From NCBI GenBank assembly GCA_002812745.2, contig NCSJ02000371.1, positions 1 through 39,991 of the forward strand: a DNA stretch of 39,991 bases, read 5' to 3'. Positions 1 through 11,240 of this stretch are shown piece by piece. Made by a program: the position numbers and the translations under genes. Every line of letters starts with the position of its first letter. The first letter of the stretch is position 1. A model generated the notes under the pieces. The model saw nothing but the letters and a program-made list of their open reading frames with translations. It did not search any database and was not told the origin of the DNA. This DNA comes from Scytalidium lignicola. Lineage: Eukaryota > Ascomycota > Leotiomycetes.

Positions 1-3
1 TCG

Positions 4-5
<2 letters not shown>

Positions 6-59
<54 letters not shown>
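6..59. repeat. (GT)n dinucleotide microsatellite
   Basis: About 27 uninterrupted GT units are followed, to about position 130, by looser TGG/TAG-rich low-complexity sequence. The reading frames that run through it are Cys-Val repeats produced by the microsatellite and are not genes. It lies about 600 bp upstream of the reducing PKS start. Confidence 0.97.
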
Positions 60-66
<7 letters not shown>

Positions 67-129
67 GTGGTATTAGTACAGTAGTGGTATTAGTAGTGGT
101 GGTAGTCGTAGTGGTTGGTGGTGGTGTCG

Positions 130-660
130 GTCCTGCGTCGCGCGAACTCCCCTCAACTGTTGTGTCTCTCCCAACTGCAAGGTCATGTACGGAGGGTACT
201 GCAGTATATTGCTACGGGATGCACTCTCCATACATCCATTGGCCGATAAGCTCTCCCACGCCATCATCCTGGCTACAGCATACAGCAAACAGCATACACA
301 CGCTTTCGACTCCGTTCTTGGGGTCAAAAACGTCCACCTCGTTAGTTAGCTAGTCTTGACTCGATGGCAAATTCCCATTATCCACAACATAAGCACATAA
401 ATCATTGCACGCATGATGTGTTGGCCTCCACATGACGATTAGGAAACTGGCCCGGTCCTTTAGCAATGGACATGCAAATACCGCCCCCATCGAGCTGCCC
501 GCAGGTCCTTTAGATAACGGGCTCCCCGTTGAATGAGGGTGCCTGATCCAAGGGCCCAGAGCTATGTAAGGCATGCAATGCACTTGCTTCTGAGAGACTT
601 CTAGAGCTCATACCACCACAATTGACTTCGCCTGGAATTTTGGGAAGTCTTTCCAGAATC
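130..660 (+). other. 5' flank of the reducing PKS, no gene seen
   Basis: No credible coding sequence is seen here. It should contain the promoter and 5' UTR of the PKS starting at 661. A short block, aggtcctttag, occurs twice (near 457 and 503). I found no clear TATA box and no copy of the TCGGAC-N-TCCG palindrome found upstream of the right-hand genes. Confidence 0.5.
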
Positions 661-3600
661 ATGGACGAGCCCATTGCTATCATCGGGCTGGATGCCAGAC
701 TCCCCGGCGATGGAGATACCGCAGAGAACTTCTACAACTCGCTGCTGGCCGGGAGGTCTGCTCGAACCGAGGTACCCTTAGAAAGATACAATGCCGAAGC
801 ATTTTGGCATCCAGATGCTGAAAGAAGCGGCTCGGTGAGTAGTTATCTTGGGTAATCTACCATGAGATGAAGACTAATGTTTTTTTACAAAACCAAAAAG
901 ACTCGAACCCGACATGGCCATTTTCTTAAGGGTAGCGTTGCCGCTTTTGATGCTCCCTTCTTCTCCATCACGCCTACTGAGGCGAAGAGCATGGACCCTC
1001 AGCAACGAGGCATGCTTGAATCTGTCTACAAGGCACTTGAAAATGGTATGCTCACTTCTTTACCTATTGCTTTTTAAGACGTGATGTTGACTTTGTGGCT
1101 AGCCGGAATTCCACTTAATAAGGCTGCTGGTTCTCAAACCGGCGTGTATGTTGGTTGCTTTACCGCGGATTACAACGACATAACCGTCAAAGACTTGGAC
1201 ATTCCATCCAAGTATGCTGCTACCGGTACCGTAGCTAGCATGCTTAGCAATAGAGTCTCTTGGTTCTTCGACTTTCGAGGCCCAAGTTTGACGATTGACA
1301 CTGCTTGTTCGAGCAGTCTTGTAGCCGCGCATGAGGCATGTATGAGCCTCAAACTCCGTGAGATTTCTATGGTACGCAATGATATGATGATCCCTGAGTC
1401 TGGTTGATGTACTTATCCATTTAGGCCATTGTTGGCGGATGCAACCTCATCCTCACGCCGGAGATGACTCTGAAGCTTGACGCAGCTGGCGTTTTGGGCC
1501 CAGATGGCAAGTCGTACAGCTTTGACCACAGAGGGAATGGATATTCCCGAGGGGAAGGCTTTGGAGTTCTTGTACTGAAGCGAGTTTCTGATGCCATCCG
1601 GGATGGAGACATCATCCGCGCAGTCATTCGAAATTCCTCTACAAATCAGGACGGCAGATCTCCTGGTATCACACAGCCCACCAAGGCCGCCCAAGCTCAG
1701 CTTATCAGACATGTCTACTCTAGAGCCGGGCTGGACCCATCACTAACTCGATTTTTCGAAGCACATGGGACGGGCACAGCCGTTGGAGACCCGATTGAAG
1801 CCAGTGCAATCAGTGAGGTCTTCACCCCTTATCGCTCACCAGATCAGCCACTCTACGTTGGAGCTCTGAAAAGTAACGTAGGACACTTGGAAGGCGCAGC
1901 TGGAGTAGGCGCTATAATCAAGGGAGTTTTCACACTCGAGCATGGCATTATTCCTCCCAATATTTGGTTCGAAAAAGCCAATCCTAAGATACAAGATTCG
2001 TGGAATCTAAAATTTCCAACCGAGGCAACGGTCTGGCCGCAGATGGGGTTACGTCGGATGTCCCTCAATTCGTTTGGCATTGGCGGCAGCAACGCCCACA
2101 TGGTGATGGACGACGCACTTCACTTTCTCCAGAAATACCGCCTTGTCGGCAACCATCGTACTGTTGCTAATCCAAGAAATACAAGCCTTCTAGGAGCACC
2201 CTCCCTAGATGGTTCCAATGGTATCAATGGTCACAACGGTGCCAACGGTGCCAACGGCGTAAATAGTGTCAACGGTAGATATTCGCCATCAGTGGACCTT
2301 TAATTAATTATAAACACTGACATAGTGAGAGCAGGACGGACGAACGGTGTACGCCATAGATCGGACAGTGGTGTGGACCTAGAGCAGCAGGAAACCCATC
2401 CTGATAATGCTCCCCAGCTATTCGTCTTGTCATCATACGATCAGGAGGGTGTCTCTCGTATGCGAGATGCGTATGATGAATATCTTGAATCCAGGTCAAC
2501 AAAACCCGAAACGGCTTCGGCAGAAGTTCAATTCTTCAGGGATATCACCTATACACTCGCTTCCAAGAGAACCCACCATGCCTGGCGGTCTTTCAGTATC
2601 GCAAAGTCTCAGGCAGAGCTCCATACGGTCCTTAGCCAAATACCAAAGCCAGTGCGAGCAAAGTCAGACCCACGTTTGGCTTTCATCTTCACTGGCCAAG
2701 GTGCGCAGTGGCCAGCCATGGGCATGGAACTAATGGCATATCCAGTATTCCAGCAGAGTCTGTTTGCAGCCGACAGATATCTGAATAACCTAGGCTGCCC
2801 TTGGTCTCTGACTTGTAAGTAGAAATGTTGTTACAAAGCTATTATCACTAATGGCCATTTACTTTAGATGAATTATCTAAGGACCGAGGCGCCTCTCGGA
2901 TTGATGATCCTGAATATTGTCAGCCAATATGCACGGCTCTTCAGGTTGCTCTTGTAGATCTACTTGCCACCTGGAACATACATCCTCACGCACTCGCTGG
3001 TCATTCCTCTGGCGAGATTGCAGCTGCTTATACTGTGGGAGCAATATCCCAAGAGGCTGCGTGGAAGGTTTCATACTACCGGGGGAAACTGAGCGCACAG
3101 TTGTCTCGCTCTGGAACCCAGACTAAAACAGGTATGGCTGCCGTTGGGTTGGATCTAGATGCAACCAAGGCCAGTATGGACCGCGTCAACGAGATAGGCG
3201 GCGAAGGCACTCTGGAAATTGCCTGCATGAACAGTTGGCAGAGCCATACCGTTAGTGGAGCTGCTAGCAAAATCGATGCCCTTGTTGAGATGCTTAGCAG
3301 TGAAAAGATATTTGCTCGAAAACTTAATGTTGAAATGGCCTACCATTCTCAATACATGAAGGCTATGGCTGCTGAGTACCTCGACTTGATGGGAGATCTT
3401 CAACCGGGAACTCGTAAGAGTCCATTCGACATACTATTCTTTTCTTCGACATCCGGAACTACCATCTCACCATCAAGACTTCGGGAGTCATCTTACTGGG
3501 TTGAAAATTTAGTATCACCTGTGCGATTCTGTGAATCAGTCACGGCGTTGCTTCTAGGACCCGCAGAGAAGCCGAAAGTCAATGGATACAACCATGAGTG

Positions 3601-6600
3601 GACTCCCGCTACCTCCATTACCAACATTCTAGAGATAGGCCCCCACAGTGCTTTAAAGGGACCTTTGGTTAACATTGTTAAGAAAGCCCAAGGCGATAGT
3701 ACTATTGAATATCACTCTGTATTGAGACGTAATTATTCAGCGGTTGAAAGTGCCTTAGAAGCAGCCGGCTCATTGTTTTGCCATGGGCTTAATGTTGACT
3801 TGCTAGGAGTCAATGGCATTGGCGAGTCCAGTGGACACAAACCACTAATGTTGACTGACCTACCTAGTTACCCTTTCAATCATTCTAAAGAGTACTGGGC
3901 TGAGAGTAAGATAAGCAGTGACTTCCGCTTGCGAGCAGTTGGCCGTCATGAGCTTCTAGGTGCTCCTGTGCCTGACTGGAATAAGGACAACGCGATATGG
4001 CGGAACTATATCCGCATCTCGGAGAATCCATGGATTGAAGACCATAAGGTTTCCGGCGATATTCTTTACCCAGCCGCTGGCATGCTGGTGATGGCCATCG
4101 AAGCTAGCCGGCAAATATCGGACATGAGTAAAGTGCTCAAGGGTTTCAGATTCAAGGACGTATCATTCCACTTGGCCTTGCGAATCCCCGACGATGCACA
4201 AGGTATCGAATCACATTTCTATCTGCGATCATTCCGAGAGACAAATCTGCCAGTCGCCACGCTGTGGCACGAATTCCAACTTTGTACCTTTGACGATGGC
4301 GAATGGAGAGAGCACTGCCGTGGACTAGTGAAAACTGAATACGAGCCAGATTCTACACTAATTGATGGAAGCCTAGAAGATCAAATGGTTCAAACAAGAT
4401 GCGATCAGGAAATAAAGAACGCCCTAAGCAGTTGTGTAACCAAGTTGTCGGTGGAAAAGGCGTACCATAACTTACAAGAATCTGGGCTCGACTTTGGCCC
4501 AACTTTCCAGACATTGAGCGATATATGCCTTGGGCCGGAATTTAAAGTGTTTGCCAAAGTCAACTCTTCGGTTTCTAAGATCAGGAAATTGATGCCATAT
4601 GAATACACCCAGCCTCACCTAGTACATCCAGCCACTCTGGATGGGATAATACACACCAATCTTATTCCATTAGTTGTTGGCTCGAATAATTCCCAGCAAG
4701 CCAGAGTTCCTATCTACGCAAATGAATTGTGGATTTCAGCGAATCCCAATGTACCGCATGATTCCTACATGGTGACCGCCCAAGCCAGGCCCCGTGGGCG
4801 ACAGGAAGCCGAATCTTCAGTCACAGCGGTGCAACTACAAACAGGCCGGCCAATGTTTTACGCGTCAGGACTGCTTTTCAAGACTATTCCTGGAAACTCA
4901 TCGCAAAACCCCCCAAGGCTATCAAAGCACGGAGCCTTCAATGTCGACTGGAAACCAGATCCCACCTTCCTCAGCGAGCAACAATCTTCTCGAGCATTTG
5001 GGTTGCCCATGGCACCTGAAGAAGATCCATCTGGCTGGATGAAAGATTGCGAGGCGCTATGTTTTCTCTACATACGTCGATTTATGGAGTCTCTTTCGAA
5101 AGAGAGCATCGAAAAAATGGATTGGCATCACAAACGATATGTCTCTTGGATGGAGCACGTAGTCAATAGTTCAACACCGGAGATAACCTGCAATGATATC
5201 GCACAGCTTGAGCAAAAGGTAGAATCCAGAGGGGTTCCAGAAGGAAAACTCATTATAGCTGTTGGTAAAGCTCTCCCCGAGATGCTCGGTGGAATCCGCG
5301 ACCCATTAGGCGTTATTTTCAAAGACAAGATTGCTGAGAATGTGTATCGGCATGGACTTGGTTCCAAGCGTTGCTATGTACAGCTATGCAGCTATATCGA
5401 TGCTTTAGTTCATAAGAATCCAGCCATGCAGATCCTTGAGATTGGCGCTGGGACAGGGGGTGCCACCAGGCCAGTCATGGAGACGTTAACACAGCATGGC
5501 CAACGATATCAACATTACACATTCACTGATATCTCGCCATCGTTTTTTGAACAAGCTAGAGACATTTTTACGGATGAACTTGGGAATATGAGTTTCCAAG
5601 TGTTAAATGTCGAAAAGGATCCACTTGAGCAAGGTTTCACTGCCAATAAATACGATCTCATCATAGCTGCAAATGTACTTCATGCCACAAAAAAAAATCG
5701 ACACGTCTTTGTCTAATGCTAAGACACTCCTCAAACCAGGGGGCAAGCTTTTGCTCTTTGAGATCACCAATCTCACAGTTCTTCTTGGTAGTTTCTGTTT
5801 TGGTGTCTTACCAGGATGGTGGCTGTCAGAAGATGCTGATCGAATCTGGGGCCCGTTGATGACCTCTGAAAGCTGGAGAACTCATCTGATTGACTCTGGA
5901 TTTGTGGGTCTTGACGCCGTTTTCAACGACTTCCCTGACCCGGGAAATCAGATGAGCTCTATCCTCGTATCGACTGTGCCTGTATTAGCTCCAGCACCCA
6001 AGCCAACGGACCATATATATATTCTAGTAGACAAGACATCCTCCTTGCAGAATGATATCGCCGAAAAGCTCTCGACCGTGCTAACTCAACAAACCCCCTG
6101 CGAAGTTAGTACCCTAACTGGGGTAGCAGACAGGGATTTAACAAACGCCACCAGCATAGTTCTCATGGAACTCGAAATTTCGATCCTGGAAAATATGACA
6201 GAGCAAGTATTTGAATCGATAAAAAGGATAGTTAACAAGTCCAAAGCGCTCGTTTGGTTGACTCGTGGTGGGACTCTAACAACGGCAACACCAGATATGG
6301 AGTTGGTTACAGGTCTGGCAAGAGTGGCTCGATTAGAAAGACTCGATTTCAAATTTGTCACTGCTTCCTTTGAGCAAGGCGACGGCACAGACGTCATTGT
6401 CGAGAACTGTCAACATATACTCCATGCAGTCCAGGACGGAACCGACAACTCGTTTAGAATTGCTAGTAATCTAATTCACATCCCTCGACTTGTGAAAGCG
6501 GCGTATTTGACGGAACACATCCAGGCTCAAACTGATTCTCTTGATGTGGTGGAGAAAAGGCTTGGAGACGATCCTGCCTGCCCCTTGGCTCTTCAGATTG

Positions 6601-8808
6601 GCACCTTAGGGCAGCTAGACTCGCTTCGATTTGAGGACGACCCGGTATCTGATACAGCTCTAGGTGACCATGAAGTTGAGTTTAAGACCATGGCTTGCGG
6701 ATTAAACCCCCGCGACCTGGATTCTGCTCGTGGCCAGGTCGAAGAATTACAACTAGGATTTGAAGCATCCGGAGTCGTGAGCAGAGTGGGACCTGCTTCT
6801 AAATTCGAAGTCGGCGATCGAGTATTCGGACTATCTTTCTCAGGCACCATTAAAACTCATGTTCGATCCCATGACAGATTTCTCGCGAAGATGCCCGACT
6901 CCATCTCATGGGTTGAGGCAGCGTCCATCCCTCTAGTATACACAACCATTTACATGATTCTCTACGAGACAGGTACTGTTCGTAAGGGGGATAAGATCCT
7001 TATCCATTCCGCTGATAGTGCCCTTGGGCAGGCTGCTATTCAATTAGCCCAGCTTCAGGAAGCAGAAGTGTTCGTAACAGTGGAAGACAATGAGAAACGC
7101 GATTTCCTTGAAGCAACATACCGTATCCCTCGGGATCATATCTTTTCTATACAGGGCCTATCGTTCAAGATGGGTATCCAATACATGACTGGGGGTCGTG
7201 GTGTCGACATTGCTCTCAACACCCTCTCTGGTGAAGGCCTCTGGAACACCTGGGATTGCATTTCGCCTTTTGGCCGACTTGTCGAGCTCGGATCAGGAAG
7301 TGTTAACTCCCATTCGCGAGTCTCCATGAGTCACTTCCATCGTAACATCCGTTTTGAGTCGTTCGAGCTCAATTTCCGAGCTCTTCATGACCCAATGCAT
7401 ACGCAAAACAGTTTCCAGCGAATGGTTGATCTTGTCTTAAATCACCTAGAAGCAACGGTCCAGCGAACGCCAATTACGACCTATCCCTTTTCGCGGATCC
7501 AGGATGCGTTCCGTCGGATGCAATCCGAGAATCACAGTGCGAAATTGGTACTTACCCCCCAAGCTGAGGATTTAGTGCCAATGGTCCTGAGCCAGAAACC
7601 CATATCTCATTTTAATCCTGACGCATCGTATGTGATAGTTGGTGGTCTTGGCGGCTTAGGAAGGTCGGTGGCCCGATGGATCGCCTCCCGAGGGGTTAAG
7701 AATCTCATATTGCTCTCTAGACGCGGCCCGACCCATAACCCTGGCAAGGAGCTTATTAGGGAACTCGAATCTATGGATATCAAAGTAGCAGCACCAGCAT
7801 GTGACGTAACAGATAGTGAAGCTCTGGGGAGAGAAATTACTAAGTGCTTGGCTTCCATGCCACCAATCAAGGGATGTATCCAAGGTTCCATGGTTTTGAA
7901 GGTAAGCAAACGCAAGCCTGCACGCCGAGGCCTCATGATGGCATACTGATTCCGGAAAATAGGATAATCGCTTTGAGAAGATGTCACTTAATGAGTGGAA
8001 CGAAGCAGTTCGTTCTAAAGTTAATACATCATGGAATCTCCACAATCTTCTAGGTCCCGACTTAGACTTCTTCATTCTTCTTTCCTCAACCATGGGCATT
8101 GCTGGGAACTCAGAGCAGTCCAACTACGCTGCAGGTAGCACATTCCAAGATGCACTTGCTCGACATCTGGCATCACAGGGGCTTAACGCCGTCTCGCTCG
8201 ATCTTCCTGTCATTAGTGGCGTCGGCTTTGTGGCCGAGAAGCCTGAGTTACTGGACTACATGCGCTCTACCGGCTGGGCTTTCATGGATGAGGCTGAATT
8301 TCATGCAACTCTCGACTATCACTGCCGTCCATCAACAGAACCGGTATCTCTACTTCGATCTCAGGTAGTCCCTCGGTTTTGGCTACCTCAAGAAACTGCC
8401 GTTGAAGGTTATGAACTGCCATCCTGGAGACACGATCCGTTATTCAGCCACCTCACTCAGACAGAAGTGACCACAACTGAGAAGATTGTAGCCGAAAAAG
8501 ACATCAACCACATTGCCCTTTTGGCTACAGCATCTTCCACTGGAGCAGCTGAGAAGATTGTCTTAGATGCCTTGCTACTCAAAATTTCCAGACTGCTGAG
8601 TGTCGAAGAATCAAATCTAGATCCTGCAAAACCGCTACATACATATGGTGTTGACTCCTTGGTGGCGGTTGAGCTACGGTCATGGCTAGCCAAGGGGCTG
8701 AGTGCCGAGGTTTCAGTATTTGATATAACTAACAAGTCGAGTATTTATCAACTTGCCAGCACGGTTACTACGAGAAGTAAGTTAACACCAAAGTTTGAAA
8801 TGAGTTAG
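661..8808 (+). CDS. Highly reducing iterative type I polyketide synthase, KS-AT-DH-MT-ER-KR-ACP, one-base frameshift
   Basis: This gene builds a reduced, possibly C-methylated polyketide chain from malonyl-CoA in the cytosol. I read seven exons with introns 835-900, 1046-1102, 1372-1424, 2275-2325, 2815-2867 and 7902-7962. They give about 2601 aa, a usual length for the family. KS: C175 in DTACSSS, H310 in EAHGTGT, H350 in [15 protein letters not shown] with S689. DH: H1035 in [10 protein letters not shown] and D1234. [10 protein letters not shown] from 1500. ER around 1930-2170. KR: GGLGG near 2234, Y2375. ACP: S2552 in GVDSL. There is no thioesterase, so release needs another enzyme. The start is the first ATG before DEPIAIIG. 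The run of nine A at 5689-5697 (near residue 1584) has one base more than the frame allows, so as written the protein stops inside MT and ER-KR-ACP lie in another frame. This is either a sequencing error or a recent inactivation. The ER nucleotide motif is unusual (ADSALGQ at 2024-2030). The product is unknown. Confidence 0.93.
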
Positions 8809-9518
8809 ATGTGCTTCACTATCTGCTTTTTATAATAATTTGGAGGTTTTTTAAGTTAGTCTTTTTATATTATAATAGATCCTCTCCTTAATTTTAATCN
8901 TTTTTTTATTATCAAGATTATATAACTTTTATAAGAAGAAATTTATTCCGTATCCTTAATTAGTGCCACAATTCTATGGTGATGCTTTCAAAGGTTTATC
9001 AAAGAGAGGTTATAATTCATTAGAATAAGTATTAAGTAGTCCTTTTTGACTATCATATCGCCCCCCTCCCCTAACGAGTGGGCTATGAAAATTATCGGTA
9101 TCTAACCTAGCATGATTAGTAGGGTTTCCTTGGACAAAATTGCCGGCCTTTTCTTGAGGACAAAACGAAGCAACACGTTACACCAACGTACTTTTGGATC
9201 TCTTTTACCCAAAGCGCCTAGAAGCCGTCGAGAAAAGTCTTCCGGTTCCGCCATTGACTAGAGATACTTTTTCCGGTTCTTTGACGCTTTGTAAAAAGCA
9301 GATCCGCACAGATTTCAGGGATCTGTTCAATCTATACGGTGCTTAGCACAACACACCATGTGTCATCGACTTCGAACTACCATAAGATCATCCAAGTTCA
9401 CGTGAGATACAGTTTATACAAGGGTTACAATGATGCGGTTAGAAAACCTCAGCCCTCGCTTAAGTCTCTTTTCTTTCCGAACTTGGGTATCCCCTCGGGC
9501 CCCAGTTGCTTAAGCTTA
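8809..9518. other. Intergenic, AT-rich 3' flank of the PKS
   Basis: No gene is seen. The first part (8820-8960) is strongly AT-rich and includes an N beside a T run at 8900. The remainder is of ordinary composition with no conserved reading frame. Confidence 0.5.
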
Positions 9519-9938
9519 CGAACTAGGGGTCAGAAGTCTGTGCTTTATAGGGCATCAACAATATTAATTTATTCAACTAATTAGATGTAGACTACTTATA
9601 CTTCTTTACTAATTCTTGTATCCAGCCTTGATACTTCTTTATAAGGTTATTAATCTATTCTTGTAGTATTTTTTCCTATTCCTCTGTCACAACCTGAATT
9701 ATCTCAAGTTCTGTTGTAAGTTCAATTTAACGCTTGCATATTTCTGAAGTTGATGTATTACTTCTTTGTGCTTGGTTTTGATCTTTATACTTAAAAGGTA
9801 TGATGACATTGGAAGAGTATAAAGAACATCCATTTTAGTTGAAGAATAAGTGAGTTTAAATGATTTGCACATTGAAAAAGTGAGGGTTTCCAGCCCTTGA
9901 AGTGCCCTGTAAAGCACAGACTTCTGACCCCTAGTTCG
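9519..9938. mobile_element. Non-autonomous inverted-repeat element (MITE-like), about 420 bp
   Basis: The 36-bp arms 9519-9554 and 9903-9938 are reverse complements with a single mismatch (position 4 to 5 bases before the inner end). Each begins CGAACTAGGGGTCAGAAG. The 348-bp interior is AT-rich and codes for nothing recognisable. If the TA inside each arm (9524-9525, 9932-9933) is the target duplication, the element would be 9526-9931 with 29-bp ends, as in Tc1/mariner-type MITEs. The family assignment is inference. Confidence 0.7.
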
Positions 9939-9950
9939 CTACGAGGCCAA

Positions 9951-10414
9951 AATTAGGGGGACTTAAATTTACTTGGCACTTACTTAAATCCACTTGAAAT
10001 CGCAGGCATCGGCTGCTGTTCAGGCAACAATATACCTGTTTAAACACAATTTTCAGGCCACGCATATGTTTTATGTGATAATATGAAGTAATTTACAAGG
10101 TCATCAAGCATTTTAATTATTATTAAAATATAGTATATTTATAACTATTCGTATATTTATTTTATGTTAAAATTATTCTACATGAGATTTTAATTTTAGC
10201 AGAATTAAATGATAATTAAATGCATGCTAAAATATAGTATGTTATAGGCCTTTACAAGCCTAAAAGCCAGTATAGCTGTAGGCTATTAAAGCCTAATCAT
10301 CACTATAATTGCAGTGCATTTTGGTGTATTGAGCGAGCAAGTGGTCTGTGCAACAGCCGATGCCGGCAACTTTAAGCGGATTTAAGTAAGAAGTGGATTT
10401 AAGTCCCCCCAATT
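9951..10414. mobile_element. Second inverted-repeat element with long degenerate ends, about 460 bp
   Basis: The left end (9951-10020, containing aggggGACTTAAAT) and the right end (10351-10414, containing ATTTAAGTCCCCCC) match as an imperfect inverted repeat of roughly 65 bp. Matching blocks include cttacttaaatcc and ggcatcggctg. Both ends abut AATT, which could be a target-site duplication. The interior is AT-rich with no transposase. It begins 12 bp after the preceding element, so the two have accumulated at one spot. Confidence 0.65.
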
Positions 10415-10799
10415 TATACAAGTAATATTCGAAGATTCTATCCACTCAACGGCCTTCTTCAGTAGTAAAACGTTTCTAAAAGTGTCTAAATATAAGACAA
10501 CAACGCTAAAAATGACATTTTTGCCATCTGGGGCCCGAGGAGTCTGCGATACGTTATTGATTCTCAACTTCATGTGCGACAAGCTCAAAGTAACATTAAA
10601 CTAATTACGAAATGCTTTTCAAAAAGCCAAGTGCCTGTTTGTTGTCTGCGAAGTTTTTGGCCGTGGTATTTTAATGTTACTTCCCTCTGAAGCTGACTTT
10701 AAGTAAAGGTACCAAAATACACGAAGTTGTTCTAGTCTTAACTTATGCATTTTAGTCTTAACTGGTTTAGCTTTAAGAAAATCACTGCTATCTTACCAG

Positions 10800-11240
10800 C
10801 TTTAAAGGCATGCTTCAATCCGCACAGTAAGAATCTTTACCAACTAGCTCACGATCACCTTCTTGAACCTTTGCTAAATGGAGAACTAATTGTCTGACTT
10901 GCCTTACTTGCCTTTTGTGACGTAAAAATCAGAAAGGATCTAGATAACTTCGAAGACTCTTTCCAAGTATTGAACGAGGGTGAGGAGGAACTAAGTTAAA
11001 ATGTAACAGATGGTAGCGAGACGGAAGAGATCGAAAGAGAGATCGGCAAAGAGGATGGCGATGATAAGCAAGATAATGAAGTAACAGAGAAATCAAATAT
11101 GAGGAGGAGGAGGAGGAGGAGCAGAGTGAGGGTGAGGTCGAAGACGATGTCGAGGAAGAAGGCCAGGAAGGTGCTTAAGCAGACATGGACACTGATTATG
11201 ACTGGTCTTCTGTTATCCGCTTTGGCTAACGACCTGGTTT
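10800..11240 (+). pseudogene. Decayed acidic coding relic with GAG repeats
   Basis: Read across several stops and at least one frame change, this stretch encodes Glu/Asp-rich sequence. The richest part is the (GAG)n tract around 11100-11120, followed by codons for Glu, Asp and Gly. Such acidic tails occur in some transposases and chromatin proteins, but I cannot assign a family. It lies beside the two inverted-repeat elements, so a transposon origin is plausible. This is a low-confidence call resting on codon composition only. Confidence 0.2.

Noticed and set aside
6..353. Open frame through the GT repeat
   Set aside because: The amino acids are set by the microsatellite and there is no conserved protein.
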